64,000 bases of DNA from Dechloromonas sp. (GTDB lineage: Bacteria > Pseudomonadota > Gammaproteobacteria > Burkholderiales > Rhodocyclaceae): the NCBI GenBank assembly GCA_028687035.1, contig JAQUAX010000001.1, positions 62,001-126,000 of the forward strand, read 5' to 3'. The notes under the pieces were generated by a model. It searched no databases. It saw only the letters and a list, made by a program, of their open reading frames with translations, and had not been told where the DNA came from. This document shows, in pieces, positions 9,081-17,549 of the stretch; the stretch's first letter is position 1; the number at the start of each line of letters is the position of its first letter. A program made the position numbers and the translations under genes.

Positions 9081-10382
9081 TCAGTTCAGCACGTCGGACC
9101 AGATGTTGCGGGCCCAGGCGCGGGTGAACAGGCCTTCCTCGACCGACGGGGCCGACGACACGCCGCCCGAGCCGGCGACGACGATCGGGGCCTTCTTCTC
9201 GGGATCGTAGCGGTGTACCGAGTCGACGTGGATGGCGCGCCGGTCGTCGACCAGCGAGTAGCAGGTATTGGCCATCAGCGTCGGTTGCGGGGTCCGTCCG
9301 GACAGGATCTCGACGATCGCCGCCGCCGCCGCCTTGCCGTGCTGGTTGGCCATGTGGCCGGACTTCGGCATCAGCGGCGCCGACAGCGTGGCGTCGCCGA
9401 GCACGTGGATGTGGCTGGCCGCGGTCGACTCCAGCGTGATCCAGTCGATCGCGCACCAGCGGTCGTTCGCATTGACCAGTCCGGCATCGCGGGCGATCCG
9501 GCCGGCGGCCTGCGGCGGCACCAGGTTCAGCACGTCGCCCCGCTCGCGGTCGCCGATTTCGCTGGTCACGGTGCGGTTCGCGGCATCGACCTCGGTGACG
9601 TTCCAGCCCGGGCGGTATTCGATGATGTCCTTGTAGTCGGACTGCCAGACGGCGGAGAACAGCTTGCCCTTGGAAATGATCTGGTCGTTCGCGTCGAGCA
9701 CGATGATCTTGGAGCGCGGCTTCTGCGTCTTGAAATAATGCGCGATCTGGCTGGCCCGTTCGTACGGTCCGGGCGGGCAGCGGTAGGGTGCTTTCGGGAT
9801 CGACAGCAGGTAGGTGCCGCCGTCCGCCAGGTCGACCAGCTGCTTGCGCAGCGCCAGCGTCTGCGGGCCGGCCTTCCACGCGTGCAGGATGCTTTCCTGC
9901 GCCTTGTCGTCGTAGCCGGCGATGGCGCCGAAATTGAAGTCGATGCCGGGCGACACGATCAGCCGGTCGTAGGCGAATTCGCCGGCACTGTCGGTGCGCA
10001 CCCGGCGGCGCTCGGCGTCGATCGCGGTGACCGACGCGTGCACGACCTTGATGCCCCAGTGCTTGCGCAGGCCGTCGTAGCTGTGCACGATGGATTCGTA
10101 CTCGCGGTTGCCGGACAGTACCTCGTTCGAGGTCGGGCAGGAGACGAATTCCCGGTTGCGCTCGATCAGCACGACCTCGATCGCGCCGCCGCTCCATTTG
10201 CGCAGGTACTTGGCGGCCGTGGCGCCGCCGAAGCCGGCACCGACGACGACGACGCGCCCGAGGCGCCGCGGGCGGGCTGCGGCGGCGAAACCCGGGGCCG
10301 GCAGCAGCGCGGCGCCGGCCAGCGTGGCGGAGGCGCCGACGGCCTGCAGCAGGCGGCGGCGGTCAGGATTGAATGCTTTCAT
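9081..10382 (-). CDS. fccB: Sulfide dehydrogenase flavoprotein subunit (flavocytochrome c)
   Basis: Periplasmic FAD enzyme oxidising sulfide and passing electrons to the cytochrome subunit FccA. The 433-residue precursor has a twin-arginine leader (DRRRLLQAVGAS) ending near GFAAAA. The FAD Rossmann motif is VVVVGAGFGGATAAKYL. Cys82 in EFVSCPTSNEV matches the cysteine that holds FAD covalently in Allochromatium FccB. Cys202 (YRCPPGPYERA) and Cys374 (NTCYSLV) match its redox disulfide. The C-terminal domain (from about residue 370) fits the FCSD flavin-binding family. It lies 12 bases after fccA. All functional cysteines are present, supporting an active FCSD over a generic NADH dehydrogenase-like protein. 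Confidence 0.92.
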   Translation of the reverse strand: MKAFNPDRRRLLQAVGASATLAGAALLPAPGFAAAARPRRLGRVVVVGAGFGGATAAKYLRKWSGGAIEVVLIERNREFVSCPTSNEVLSGNREYESIVHSYDGLRKHWGIKVVHASVTAIDAERRRVRTDSAGEFAYDRLIVSPGIDFNFGAIAGYDDKAQESILHAWKAGPQTLALRKQLVDLADGGTYLLSIPKAPYRCPPGPYERASQIAHYFKTQKPRSKIIVLDANDQIISKGKLFSAVWQSDYKDIIEYRPGWNVTEVDAANRTVTSEIGDRERGDVLNLVPPQAAGRIARDAGLVNANDRWCAIDWITLESTAASHIHVLGDATLSAPLMPKSGHMANQHGKAAAAAIVEILSGRTPQPTLMANTCYSLVDDRRAIHVDSVHRYDPEKKAPIVVAGSGGVSSAPSVEEGLFTRAWARNIWSDVLN

Positions 10383-10394
10383 CGTGTCTTCCCC

Positions 10395-10694
10395 TTAGCG
10401 CTGCCGCGAAAAATAATCGGCCAGCACCGCGATTTCTTCGTCGGTGTATCCCTTGGCCAGCTGGTGCATGATCGTGGCCTGCTTGCTGCCGTCCTTGAAG
10501 GCCTTGAGGGTGGCTTCGAGGTAGGCGCGTTCCCGCCCGGCGATGGCGGGAATCGCCGACTTGGTGTTGCCTTCGGTGCCGTGGCAGTTGAAGCAGTTGG
10601 CGACGAAATAGGGGAAGGGGGCGGCGGGCGGCGGCTCGGCCGCCAGCGCGCCGGCGCAGCCGAGCAGGCCGGCGAGGGCGAAAAATGTCTTCAT
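10395..10694 (-). CDS. fccA: Monoheme c-type cytochrome, sulfide dehydrogenase subunit
   Basis: Periplasmic electron acceptor partner of FccB. The 99-residue precursor has a Sec signal peptide (MKTFFALAGLLGCAGALAAE) and one heme-binding motif CFNCH at about residues 34-38. A distal Met ligand is probably in QATIMHQLAKGYTDEE. The monoheme form of FccA occurs in several sulfur bacteria, whereas Allochromatium has a diheme protein. The Shine-Dalgarno sequence AGGGAG is well placed. It is the first gene of the minus-strand series fccA-fccB and beyond, with a 12-base gap to fccB. Confidence 0.92.
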   Translation of the reverse strand: MKTFFALAGLLGCAGALAAEPPPAAPFPYFVANCFNCHGTEGNTKSAIPAIAGRERAYLEATLKAFKDGSKQATIMHQLAKGYTDEEIAVLADYFSRQR

Positions 10695-10957
10695 GCGTTC
10701 TCCCTGAAATGCATGGTTTTGGTGGAGTTGACCGCGGAGCGCGTCGTTTGCCGCGCCGGGCGTTCGCCGCGAATTTGAGCCGGGGCGTCCAGATTTCCAA
10801 CGAATTTATTGGCATAAGCTAAGCAGTGATTGGAAAAAGGCCGGGGCGGCGATCGTCGGCGACGGGCATATCGATATCAGGAATTCGTCGTTTTTCCGCT
10901 TGGCTAGTCTGGCTAAGCTTGGCCGCGAATCTTTTTTTCCAGGAATTTCCGCTGAAC

Positions 10958-11386
10958 ATGCCGATGGCCGACGATTCACGTTCTTCCGTCGCGCCGGACG
11001 ACGCGCCGTCCGGCGCCGTTCCGGCCGGCGACGGGCGATCGCCGATCGACCTGTTGCCCACCCTGCAGCGCAATGCCCTGCGCAAGATCTTCGACCGCCA
11101 GCATTTCACGCCGGAAGAGGTCGCGGCGCTCGGCTACCGCCGCCTGCAGCAGGCGGAAGGGATCGGTTCCAAGGGGCTGCAGGCGATCAGCGACTGGTTG
11201 CGCAGCCACGGGTTCGCGCTGACGCCGCCGGAACCGGCCGGCGATCCGCGCTCAGTTCCCGGCCGGAAGATGCAGCGCAGCATCGAGGTCGCGGTCCGCC
11301 TGCTGCAGACCCATGGCTACCTGGTCCAGCCCCGGCTGGACGACGGGGCCGGCGAGTCCGGCAACTCCCGGGGCGCCGGCGCCTGA
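10958..11386 (+). CDS. Small protein with RNA polymerase alpha-CTD-like helix-hairpin-helix
   Basis: Unrecognised protein of 142 residues. Residues 1-28 are polar and low-complexity. Residues about 33-87 resemble the C-terminal domain of RNA polymerase alpha: a helical segment (LPTLQRNALRKIFDRQHFTPEEVAALGY) followed by a helix-hairpin-helix, EGIGSKGLQAISDWLRSHG. A second helical segment, MQRSIEVAVRLLQTHGYL, ends the protein. This suggests nucleic-acid or polymerase contact, but no function is established. The start ATG is preceded by AGGA; an alternative ATG lies two codons later. It is divergent from fccA and stands 191 bases before cysA. Confidence 0.8.
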   Translation: MPMADDSRSSVAPDDAPSGAVPAGDGRSPIDLLPTLQRNALRKIFDRQHFTPEEVAALGYRRLQQAEGIGSKGLQAISDWLRSHGFALTPPEPAGDPRSVPGRKMQRSIEVAVRLLQTHGYLVQPRLDDGAGESGNSRGAGA

Positions 11387-11403
11387 AATCGCCGGGTCCA
11401 GGG

Positions 11404-11422
11404 TTCATATTCGCAATATGAA
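11404..11422. promoter_or_regulatory. 19-base palindrome upstream of cysA
   Basis: Perfect inverted repeat TTCATATT-CGC-AATATGAA within the AT-rich cysA leader (11390-11475), about 156 bases before the cysA start. A dyad of this size suits a LysR-type tetramer; the CysB-type gene downstream is the obvious candidate binder, by inference. Confidence 0.4.
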
Positions 11423-11577
11423 TTAGCTTCTGCGTATTAATTATTTCTTCTTATAAAGCGGCATTCATAAACTCTGCCTCGGATGTTGCGCCGCAGCACG
11501 AGTGTGCCGCCGTCCCTTACCCGTTGTCCGGTGCCGCCCCGCGGGGGCTGGCCGGCCCATGTTCCGGAGAATCCACG

Positions 11578-12645
11578 ATGAGCATCGCCATTCGCAATGT
11601 CAGCAAGAATTTCGGCACCTTCCACGCCCTCGACGACGTGTCGATCGACATTCCGTCGGGCGAGCTGGTCGCCCTGCTCGGGCCGTCCGGCTGCGGCAAG
11701 ACGACGCTGCTGCGGATCATCGCCGGCCTCGAATCGGCCGACCGGGGGCAGATCCTGCTCGAAGGCGACGACGCGTCCGGGCGCCATGTCAGGGAGCGCA
11801 ACGTCGGCTTCGTGTTCCAGCATTACGCGCTGTTCCGCCACATGACGGTATTCGACAACATCGCCTTCGGCCTGCGCGTCAAGCCGCGCCGGGAGCGCCC
11901 GAACGAGGCCGAGATCCGCAAGCGGGTCAACCGGCTGCTCGAACTGGTCCAGCTCGGCTGGCTGGCCGACCGCTTTCCGGCGCAGCTGTCCGGCGGCCAG
12001 CGCCAGCGCATCGCGCTGGCCCGGGCGCTGGCCGTCGAACCCAAGGTGCTGCTGCTCGACGAGCCCTTCGGCGCGCTCGACGCGAAGGTGCGCAAGGAAT
12101 TGCGGCGCTGGCTGCGCCAGCTGCACGACGAAATCCACGTGACCAGCGTTTTCGTCACGCACGACCAGGAAGAGGCGCTCGAGGTGTCCGACCGCGTCGT
12201 CTTGATGAACAAGGGCAAGGTCGAGCAGATCGGCGCGCCGCAGGCGGTCTACGACCATCCGGCGACGCCTTTCGTCGCCAGTTTCCTCGGTTCGGTCAAC
12301 CTGTTCCACGGTCGCGTCGAGGACGGGCACCTGCACGTCGGGGATCACGCGCTGGCCGTCGGCGACCATCACGGCGAAACGGAGCGGGCGATCGGTTTCG
12401 TGCGGCCGCACGAATTCGACCTGCTGCCGGCCGATGCGCCGGGCACGGGCCTGCCCGCCCGGATCCAGCGCATCGTCGCGATCGGTCCGCTGGCCCAGGT
12501 CGAACTGAGCCGCCAGAACGGCGACCTGCTCGAGGTATCGGTGCTGCGCGACACGCTGCAGGTGCTCGGCCTCGGCGAGGGCGACGACGTTTCGCTGCGC
12601 CCGCGGGCCATCCGCGTATTCGACAACGATCGCCTGGCCGCGTAA
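11578..12645 (+). CDS. cysA: Sulfate/thiosulfate ABC transporter ATP-binding protein
   Basis: ATPase subunit of the sulfate/thiosulfate importer, 355 residues. Walker [10 protein letters not shown] is at about residues 37-45, the Q-loop in [13 protein letters not shown], signature [15 protein letters not shown], Walker [13 protein letters not shown] and the switch His in [15 protein letters not shown]. The C-terminal regulatory TOBE-like domain (about 240-350) contains [12 protein letters not shown], typical of CysA. The start was placed at ATG 11578, since earlier in-frame residues are not conserved. The permease genes cysT and cysW and the binding protein are not adjacent; sbp lies about 26 kb away. 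It is followed by a CysB-type gene after 23 bases. Confidence 0.95.
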   Translation: MSIAIRNVSKNFGTFHALDDVSIDIPSGELVALLGPSGCGKTTLLRIIAGLESADRGQILLEGDDASGRHVRERNVGFVFQHYALFRHMTVFDNIAFGLRVKPRRERPNEAEIRKRVNRLLELVQLGWLADRFPAQLSGGQRQRIALARALAVEPKVLLLDEPFGALDAKVRKELRRWLRQLHDEIHVTSVFVTHDQEEALEVSDRVVLMNKGKVEQIGAPQAVYDHPATPFVASFLGSVNLFHGRVEDGHLHVGDHALAVGDHHGETERAIGFVRPHEFDLLPADAPGTGLPARIQRIVAIGPLAQVELSRQNGDLLEVSVLRDTLQVLGLGEGDDVSLRPRAIRVFDNDRLAA

Positions 12646-12668
12646 GCCGGGCCCATGGGGAGAGAACA

Positions 12669-13604
12669 ATGAATTTCCAGCAACTGCGCATTGTCCGCGA
12701 AACGGTGCGCCAGGACTTCAACCTGACCGAGGTGGCGAATGCGCTGTACACGTCGCAGCCCGGCGTCAGCAAGCACATCAAGGATCTCGAGGACGAACTG
12801 GGCATCGAGATTTTCGTGCGGCGCGGCAAGCGCCTGCTCGGGCTGACCGAACCTGGCAAGGAACTGGTCGGGGTCGTCGAGCGCGTGCTGCTCGACACCC
12901 AGAACCTGCGCCGCATCGCCGACCAGTTCGCCAGCCGCGAAACCGGGCATTTCGTCGTGGCGACCACGCACACGCAGGCCCGTTACGCGCTGCCGAAAAT
13001 CATCAAGTGGTTCAAGTCGGATTACCCGAAGGTGCATCTGACGCTGCTCCAGGGCAGCCCGCGCGAAATCGCGGAACTGGTCGATTCGGGCCAGGCGGAT
13101 GTCGGCATCGCCACCGAGGCGCTCGACAAGGTGCCGGAGCTGGTCTCCTTCCCGTTCTATTCCTGGCATCACGCGATCATCGTTCCGGAAGGGCATCCGC
13201 TGCTGGCGGCCGGCCCGATTTCGCTGGAAACGCTGGCCGACTACCCGATCATCACCTACCACGAGGGCTTCACCGGCCGGGCCCATGTCGACAAGGCGTT
13301 CGCCGACGCCGGCATCGTGCCGGACATCGTGCTCTCCGCGATCGACGCGGACGTCATCAAGACCTACGTGAATATCGGGCTGGGCGTCGGCATCGTCGCC
13401 TCCGTCGCCTACGACCCGGAGCAGGACCGGAACCTGCATCTGATACCCGTCCCCGAACTGTTCCCGGCCAACACCACGCGCATCGCGGTGCGCCGGGGCA
13501 CCTACCTGCGCAGCTACGTCCATGCCTTCATCGAGAAGGTCTGCCCGGATCTGCCGGAAGACGTGATCAAGAACGCGATCAAGGCGCAGAATCCGTCGGA
13601 TTGA
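12669..13604 (+). CDS. cysB: CysB-family LysR regulator of sulfur assimilation
   Basis: LysR-type activator of 311 residues, close to the CysB/Cbl length. The helix-turn-helix includes NLTEVANALYTSQPGVSKHIKDLEDELG and IFVRRGKRLLGLTEPG, which are specific to the CysB group. The effector domain begins near residue 92 (HFVVATTHTQARYALP), where CysB binds acetylserine and sulfate; TTHTQARYALP is diagnostic. It is in an apparent operon with cysA (GGGGAGAGAAC before the ATG). A strong GC hairpin follows the stop. CysB versus Cbl or SsuR cannot be decided from sequence alone. Confidence 0.93.
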   Translation: MNFQQLRIVRETVRQDFNLTEVANALYTSQPGVSKHIKDLEDELGIEIFVRRGKRLLGLTEPGKELVGVVERVLLDTQNLRRIADQFASRETGHFVVATTHTQARYALPKIIKWFKSDYPKVHLTLLQGSPREIAELVDSGQADVGIATEALDKVPELVSFPFYSWHHAIIVPEGHPLLAAGPISLETLADYPIITYHEGFTGRAHVDKAFADAGIVPDIVLSAIDADVIKTYVNIGLGVGIVASVAYDPEQDRNLHLIPVPELFPANTTRIAVRRGTYLRSYVHAFIEKVCPDLPEDVIKNAIKAQNPSD

Positions 13605-13615
13605 AATGCCCATCC

Positions 13616-13642
13616 TCCCGCGGCGGGAATCCCGCCGCGGGA
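13616..13642. terminator. Long hairpin after the cysA-cysB unit
   Basis: Thirteen-base perfect inverted repeat (13616-13628 with 13630-13642) lies 12 bases after the cysB stop. It lacks a T-run, so it may terminate weakly or stabilise the 3' end. Confidence 0.45.
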
Positions 13643-13785
13643 TCACGCCATCAACTGTGCGTTCGTAAAGCCGGGAAATCTGTCAAAGTGGTACCTCGCA
13701 GGCGATCACCGTGTTCGGTGGCTGCCGCGGATCGCCAACTTTGTCGAAAAGGTTCGAGACCTTCTTCCCAGCTGAAAACCGACGC

Positions 13786-16446
13786 ATGCTCATCAATCTG
13801 ATCAACAACATCGCCTTCCTGGTGGCTCTGGTTGCTGCCGGGCAGATCGTCCTCAGGCGATTCCATGACAATGCACTGAATCGCCAACTTCTGCTCGGCC
13901 TTCTGTTTGGCGGCGTGACTCTGCTGGGAATGCTCAATCCCGTCAATTTTGCGCCGGGGCTGATTTTTGACGGCCGATCGATCATTCTGTCGGTCGCAGG
14001 GGTGATCGGCGGCGGAATCACGGCGGCGATCGCGGTGGGCATGGCCGCCGTTTTCCGCTATCAACTGGGTGGCATCGGTGCGACCGTCGGGATTCTGGTG
14101 ATGGTGGTGTCCGCCCTGCTGGGCGTGCTGGCAAGACATCGATGGTCACGACGCGAGACCCCGCCGCCCCCCGTCCACTATCTGGCCCTGGGGGTGGTGG
14201 TGCAACTGGCCCAACTGGCCGCCTTTACCCAGATCCCCGAGCGGGCAGGCTATCCCTTCATCGAGCAGGCCTGGTGGGTGCTTTTGCTGTTCTATCCTGC
14301 TGCCACGATGCTTTTGTGCCTGATCTTCCGCGACCAGGAACAGAGATTGGTAAGCCAGCAGGCTCTCCGGGCCGTGCAGGAATCGGCGATGCGGGAGCGA
14401 TCCATGCTGCGCACGCTGATCGACACGCTTCCCGACCTGATCTGGCTGAAAGATCAGAAGGGTAATTATCTGGCCTGCAATCATCGATTCGAGCAGTTTT
14501 TCGGCGCGCACGAGCGGGAGATCGTCGGCAAGACCGACTATGACTTCGTCGACAAGGAACTGGCCGACTTCTTCCGGGCCCACGATCGTGCTGCGATGGA
14601 AAGGAATGGCCCGTCGGTCAATGAGGAAGAGATTTCCTTTGCCTCTGACGGGCACCGCGAGCTGCTGAAAACCACCAAGATTCCGATGTACGACGACGAT
14701 GGCCAGCTGATCGGCATCCTGGGTATCGGCAACGACACCACGGTGCAAAAGCGGGCCGAACGCGCGCTGGAAAACAGCGAGAAGCAATTGCGCTTCGTGC
14801 TGGAAGGTTCGGAACTCGGATTCTGGGACTGGGATATCGCCGCCGGTACGGTTTTCCGCAACGAGCGCTGGGCCACGATGCTGGGTTACAGCCATGCCGA
14901 GATTCAACAGACCACCCAGCAGTGGACGGATTTTGTTTATCCCGACGACCGGGAGCGTGCCTGGGATTCGATCAGCGCGGTTCTTGAAGGCCGGGCGAGC
15001 ATGCACCGGCTGGAATATCGCATGCTGCGCAAGGACGGCAGCCTGATCTGGATCCTGGACCAGGCGAGCGTGATGCAGCGCGACGCGGAGGGCAAGCCGC
15101 TCCGCATGTGCGGCACGCATACCGACATTTCTGAAATCAAGGCGACCCAGGAGGAGCTGGCGCAACACCGCCGCCATCTTGAGCAACTCGTCAGCGAGCG
15201 GACCCATGAACTGAAACTGGCCAAGGAGGCGGCCGAAGCGGCGAATATCGCCAAGAGCGCTTTCCTGGCGAACATGAGCCACGAGATCCGGACGCCGCTC
15301 AACGCCATTACCGGCATGGCGCACCTCCTGCGCCGTTCGGGCCTGACGCCGCAGCAAACGGACAAGCTCGACAAGATCGAAGCGGCCGGCAACCATCTGC
15401 TCGAGATCATCAATGCCGTTCTCGACCTGTCCAAGATCGAGGCCGGGAAATTCACGCTGGAGGCTGTTCCCGTCCATGTCGGCGCCTTGCTGGACAACAT
15501 CGTCGCGATGCTGAACCCGGGCGCCAAGGCGAAAGGCATCGTCATCAACACGGAAACCATCGCGATTTCGCATCCGCTGCTCGGCGATCCCACCCGCCTG
15601 CAACAAGCCTTGCTGAACTATGCCGCCAACGCGTTGAAGTTCACCGAGCGAGGCCACATCACGCTGCGTGTCAGGGAAGAGGAAGAGACCGACGACAGCG
15701 TCAAGCTCCGTTTCGAGGTCGAGGACACCGGGATCGGCATCGCCCCGGACATCCTGCCCAAGCTGTTCGCCACGTTCGAACAGGCCGACAACTCGACTAC
15801 GCGCAAATACGGCGGCACCGGCCTGGGGCTGGCGATCACCAAAAAGATCGCCGAGGTCATGGGCGGTACGGCCGGGGTGAGCAGCCGCGAAGGCCAGGGC
15901 AGCATCTTCTGGTTTTCGGCCATCCTGGCCAAGACGGCACAGATCGCCGAAGCCCCCGCGGGGGCGGAGATCGAAGAGGCCGGACGGGCAATCCGGCACG
16001 AGCATGCGGGCAAGCGTATCCTGCTGGCGGAAGACGAGCCGATCAACCAGGAAATTGCCCGGATGCTGCTGGAGGAGGTCGGTCTGATGGTCGATCTCGC
16101 CGCCGACGGCCGGGAAGCCGTCGAAAATGCAGCGCTTTGCCGCTACGACCTGATCCTGATGGACGTGCAGATGCCCCGGATGGACGGAATGGATGCGGTT
16201 CGCCGGATCAGGCAACTCCCCGGTTGTTCCGCGATCCCTATCCTGGCGATGACGGCGAATGCGTTTGTCGAGGACAAGGCACGCTGTTTCGATGCCGGAA
16301 TGAACGACTTCATTGCCAAGCCGGTCAGGCCCGAACTCCTGTACCGGACGCTGCTGACATGGCTTGAAAAACAGGCGCTACGGGCGGTCGACCGCCAGGT
16401 GTTTGATCCGTGCCTGGGCGAGGCGCAGCTGCGGCCTGAAGGCTAG
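13786..16446 (+). CDS. Hybrid sensor histidine kinase, LytS-type membrane domain, PAS-PAS-HisKA-HATPase-REC
   Basis: Membrane sensor kinase of 886 residues. Residues 1-185 form a 5TM-LYT module ([22 protein letters not shown] is typical of that family). Two PAS/PAC domains follow (about 205-325 and 330-455), then a coiled linker and HisKA with His499 in NMSHEIRTP. The ATPase domain has DTGIGIAPD and GGTGLGLAI. The terminal receiver has Asp793 in [13 protein letters not shown]. No HPt is present, so phosphate must pass to a separate HPt protein. The start ATG opens [10 protein letters not shown], which aligns with other LytS-type starts. Codon third positions in the first 600 bases are visibly less GC-biased than in neighbours. 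Its last 4 bases overlap the convergent fadL-like gene. Confidence 0.92.
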   Translation: MLINLINNIAFLVALVAAGQIVLRRFHDNALNRQLLLGLLFGGVTLLGMLNPVNFAPGLIFDGRSIILSVAGVIGGGITAAIAVGMAAVFRYQLGGIGATVGILVMVVSALLGVLARHRWSRRETPPPPVHYLALGVVVQLAQLAAFTQIPERAGYPFIEQAWWVLLLFYPAATMLLCLIFRDQEQRLVSQQALRAVQESAMRERSMLRTLIDTLPDLIWLKDQKGNYLACNHRFEQFFGAHEREIVGKTDYDFVDKELADFFRAHDRAAMERNGPSVNEEEISFASDGHRELLKTTKIPMYDDDGQLIGILGIGNDTTVQKRAERALENSEKQLRFVLEGSELGFWDWDIAAGTVFRNERWATMLGYSHAEIQQTTQQWTDFVYPDDRERAWDSISAVLEGRASMHRLEYRMLRKDGSLIWILDQASVMQRDAEGKPLRMCGTHTDISEIKATQEELAQHRRHLEQLVSERTHELKLAKEAAEAANIAKSAFLANMSHEIRTPLNAITGMAHLLRRSGLTPQQTDKLDKIEAAGNHLLEIINAVLDLSKIEAGKFTLEAVPVHVGALLDNIVAMLNPGAKAKGIVINTETIAISHPLLGDPTRLQQALLNYAANALKFTERGHITLRVREEEETDDSVKLRFEVEDTGIGIAPDILPKLFATFEQADNSTTRKYGGTGLGLAITKKIAEVMGGTAGVSSREGQGSIFWFSAILAKTAQIAEAPAGAEIEEAGRAIRHEHAGKRILLAEDEPINQEIARMLLEEVGLMVDLAADGREAVENAALCRYDLILMDVQMPRMDGMDAVRRIRQLPGCSAIPILAMTANAFVEDKARCFDAGMNDFIAKPVRPELLYRTLLTWLEKQALRAVDRQVFDPCLGEAQLRPEG

Positions 16447-17549
16447 AAACCCCAGCCCAGCTTCACGCCCATGCCGATCGAGTGGTTGTCGCGCATCGTC
16501 GCGCGCAGCGTGTCCGGCGTGCCGGTTTCCAGCTTCGCGTCGCCCAGCCGGACGTAGCTGACGCCTGCCGTCACGCTCATCTTTCCCGCAGTGTGGACGG
16601 CCGCCAGCATGATGCCGTGCCGGCCGTTGACCGGCGACAGCGGCGAGATCAGGTCCTTGCCCTTGTCCTCGAAATGGACGGACAGCGCGCCCGACCAGCG
16701 GTCGCTGAAACGGTGCCCGATACCCAGCGTGTAGGTCCGGATGTCGCCCAGTTCGATCAGCCCCTCGCCGGTCACCGCGAGGAAACGCTCCGGGACGACG
16801 CGGAATTCCGACCAGTGCGCCCAGCGCAGCTGGCCGAACAGCAGCGTGTCCGCCGCGATGCCGGTCTGGAAATCGATATTCACCGAGCGCGGCGTGCTGA
16901 TCCGCGTCGTCGAACGGCCGTTCAGCGGGGCCAGCGGGGCGCTTTCGTCGGTCGGCAGGGCGTGCTCGATCCGGCTGTGATAGGTTGCCGCGAGCCGCAG
17001 CCCGATGTCCGGCCGCTCGTACGCGGCGCCCGCGATCCAGCCGGTTTCCCAATTGTCGTCGAGGCGGACGCGGTAGCCGTCCACCGGACCGTAGGCCAGT
17101 CCGCGCAGGCGGACTTCGGCCGACGCATGCTGCAGCCGGAGGCCGCCATGCACGCTGAACGCATCGTCCAGGCGGTAGCGTGCCAGTCCCACCGCCGCCT
17201 GCGTGGCGACGGCGACCCGGGTCCCGCCCAGCATCGGCGAACCCGTTCCGTACAGCAGGTCGGCGCCGTAGGGCTGGTCGACCAGCGCCGCCAGCGACAG
17301 CCTTTCGGTGACGTCGACCTTGGCGCTCAGGCTGCCCTGCCAGTAATCGCCGCCGACGTTCCCGGTCCGCCCGCCGAGCAGGTCGCTGCCGCGGACGCTG
17401 GGCGCCACGTGCAGCAGCGAAGCCTCGAAATAATCGCCGGTTTCGAACAGCGCGCCCAGGCCCAGGCCGGAGCGGTCGATGCTGCCGGCCAGCGCCGGCG
17501 ATCCGGCCAGCGCTGCGGCGCAGAGCAGGGCGAGGCGCCGGCCGCTCAT
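16443..17549 (-). CDS. FadL/OmpP1/TodX-family outer-membrane transport protein
   Basis: Outer-membrane beta-barrel of 368 residues thought to take up hydrophobic compounds. A Sec signal peptide ([21 protein letters not shown]) precedes a barrel sequence of alternating strands and ends in a terminal Phe (KLGWGF), the outer-membrane assembly signature. FadL-family features include the C-terminal repeated strands [21 protein letters not shown] and [14 protein letters not shown]. It is shorter than E. coli FadL (446 residues), and the N-terminal hatch is abbreviated, so the substrate is uncertain. Its ATG overlaps the stop of the preceding diguanylate cyclase by 4 bases, indicating translational coupling. 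Confidence 0.87.
   Translation of the reverse strand: MSGRRLALLCAAALAGSPALAGSIDRSGLGLGALFETGDYFEASLLHVAPSVRGSDLLGGRTGNVGGDYWQGSLSAKVDVTERLSLAALVDQPYGADLLYGTGSPMLGGTRVAVATQAAVGLARYRLDDAFSVHGGLRLQHASAEVRLRGLAYGPVDGYRVRLDDNWETGWIAGAAYERPDIGLRLAATYHSRIEHALPTDESAPLAPLNGRSTTRISTPRSVNIDFQTGIAADTLLFGQLRWAHWSEFRVVPERFLAVTGEGLIELGDIRTYTLGIGHRFSDRWSGALSVHFEDKGKDLISPLSPVNGRHGIMLAAVHTAGKMSVTAGVSYVRLGDAKLETGTPDTLRATMRDNHSIGMGVKLGWGF

Noticed and set aside
10760..10825. GG-N10-GC pattern before fccA suggesting a sigma-54 promoter
   Set aside because: The -12 part reads GACGC without the TTGC core, so it does not fit the consensus.
10899..10925. Roughly 10-base repeats of TTGGCTA before the helix-hairpin-helix gene
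   Set aside because: Only two and a half imperfect copies; too short and variable to call an operator or CRISPR-like repeat.
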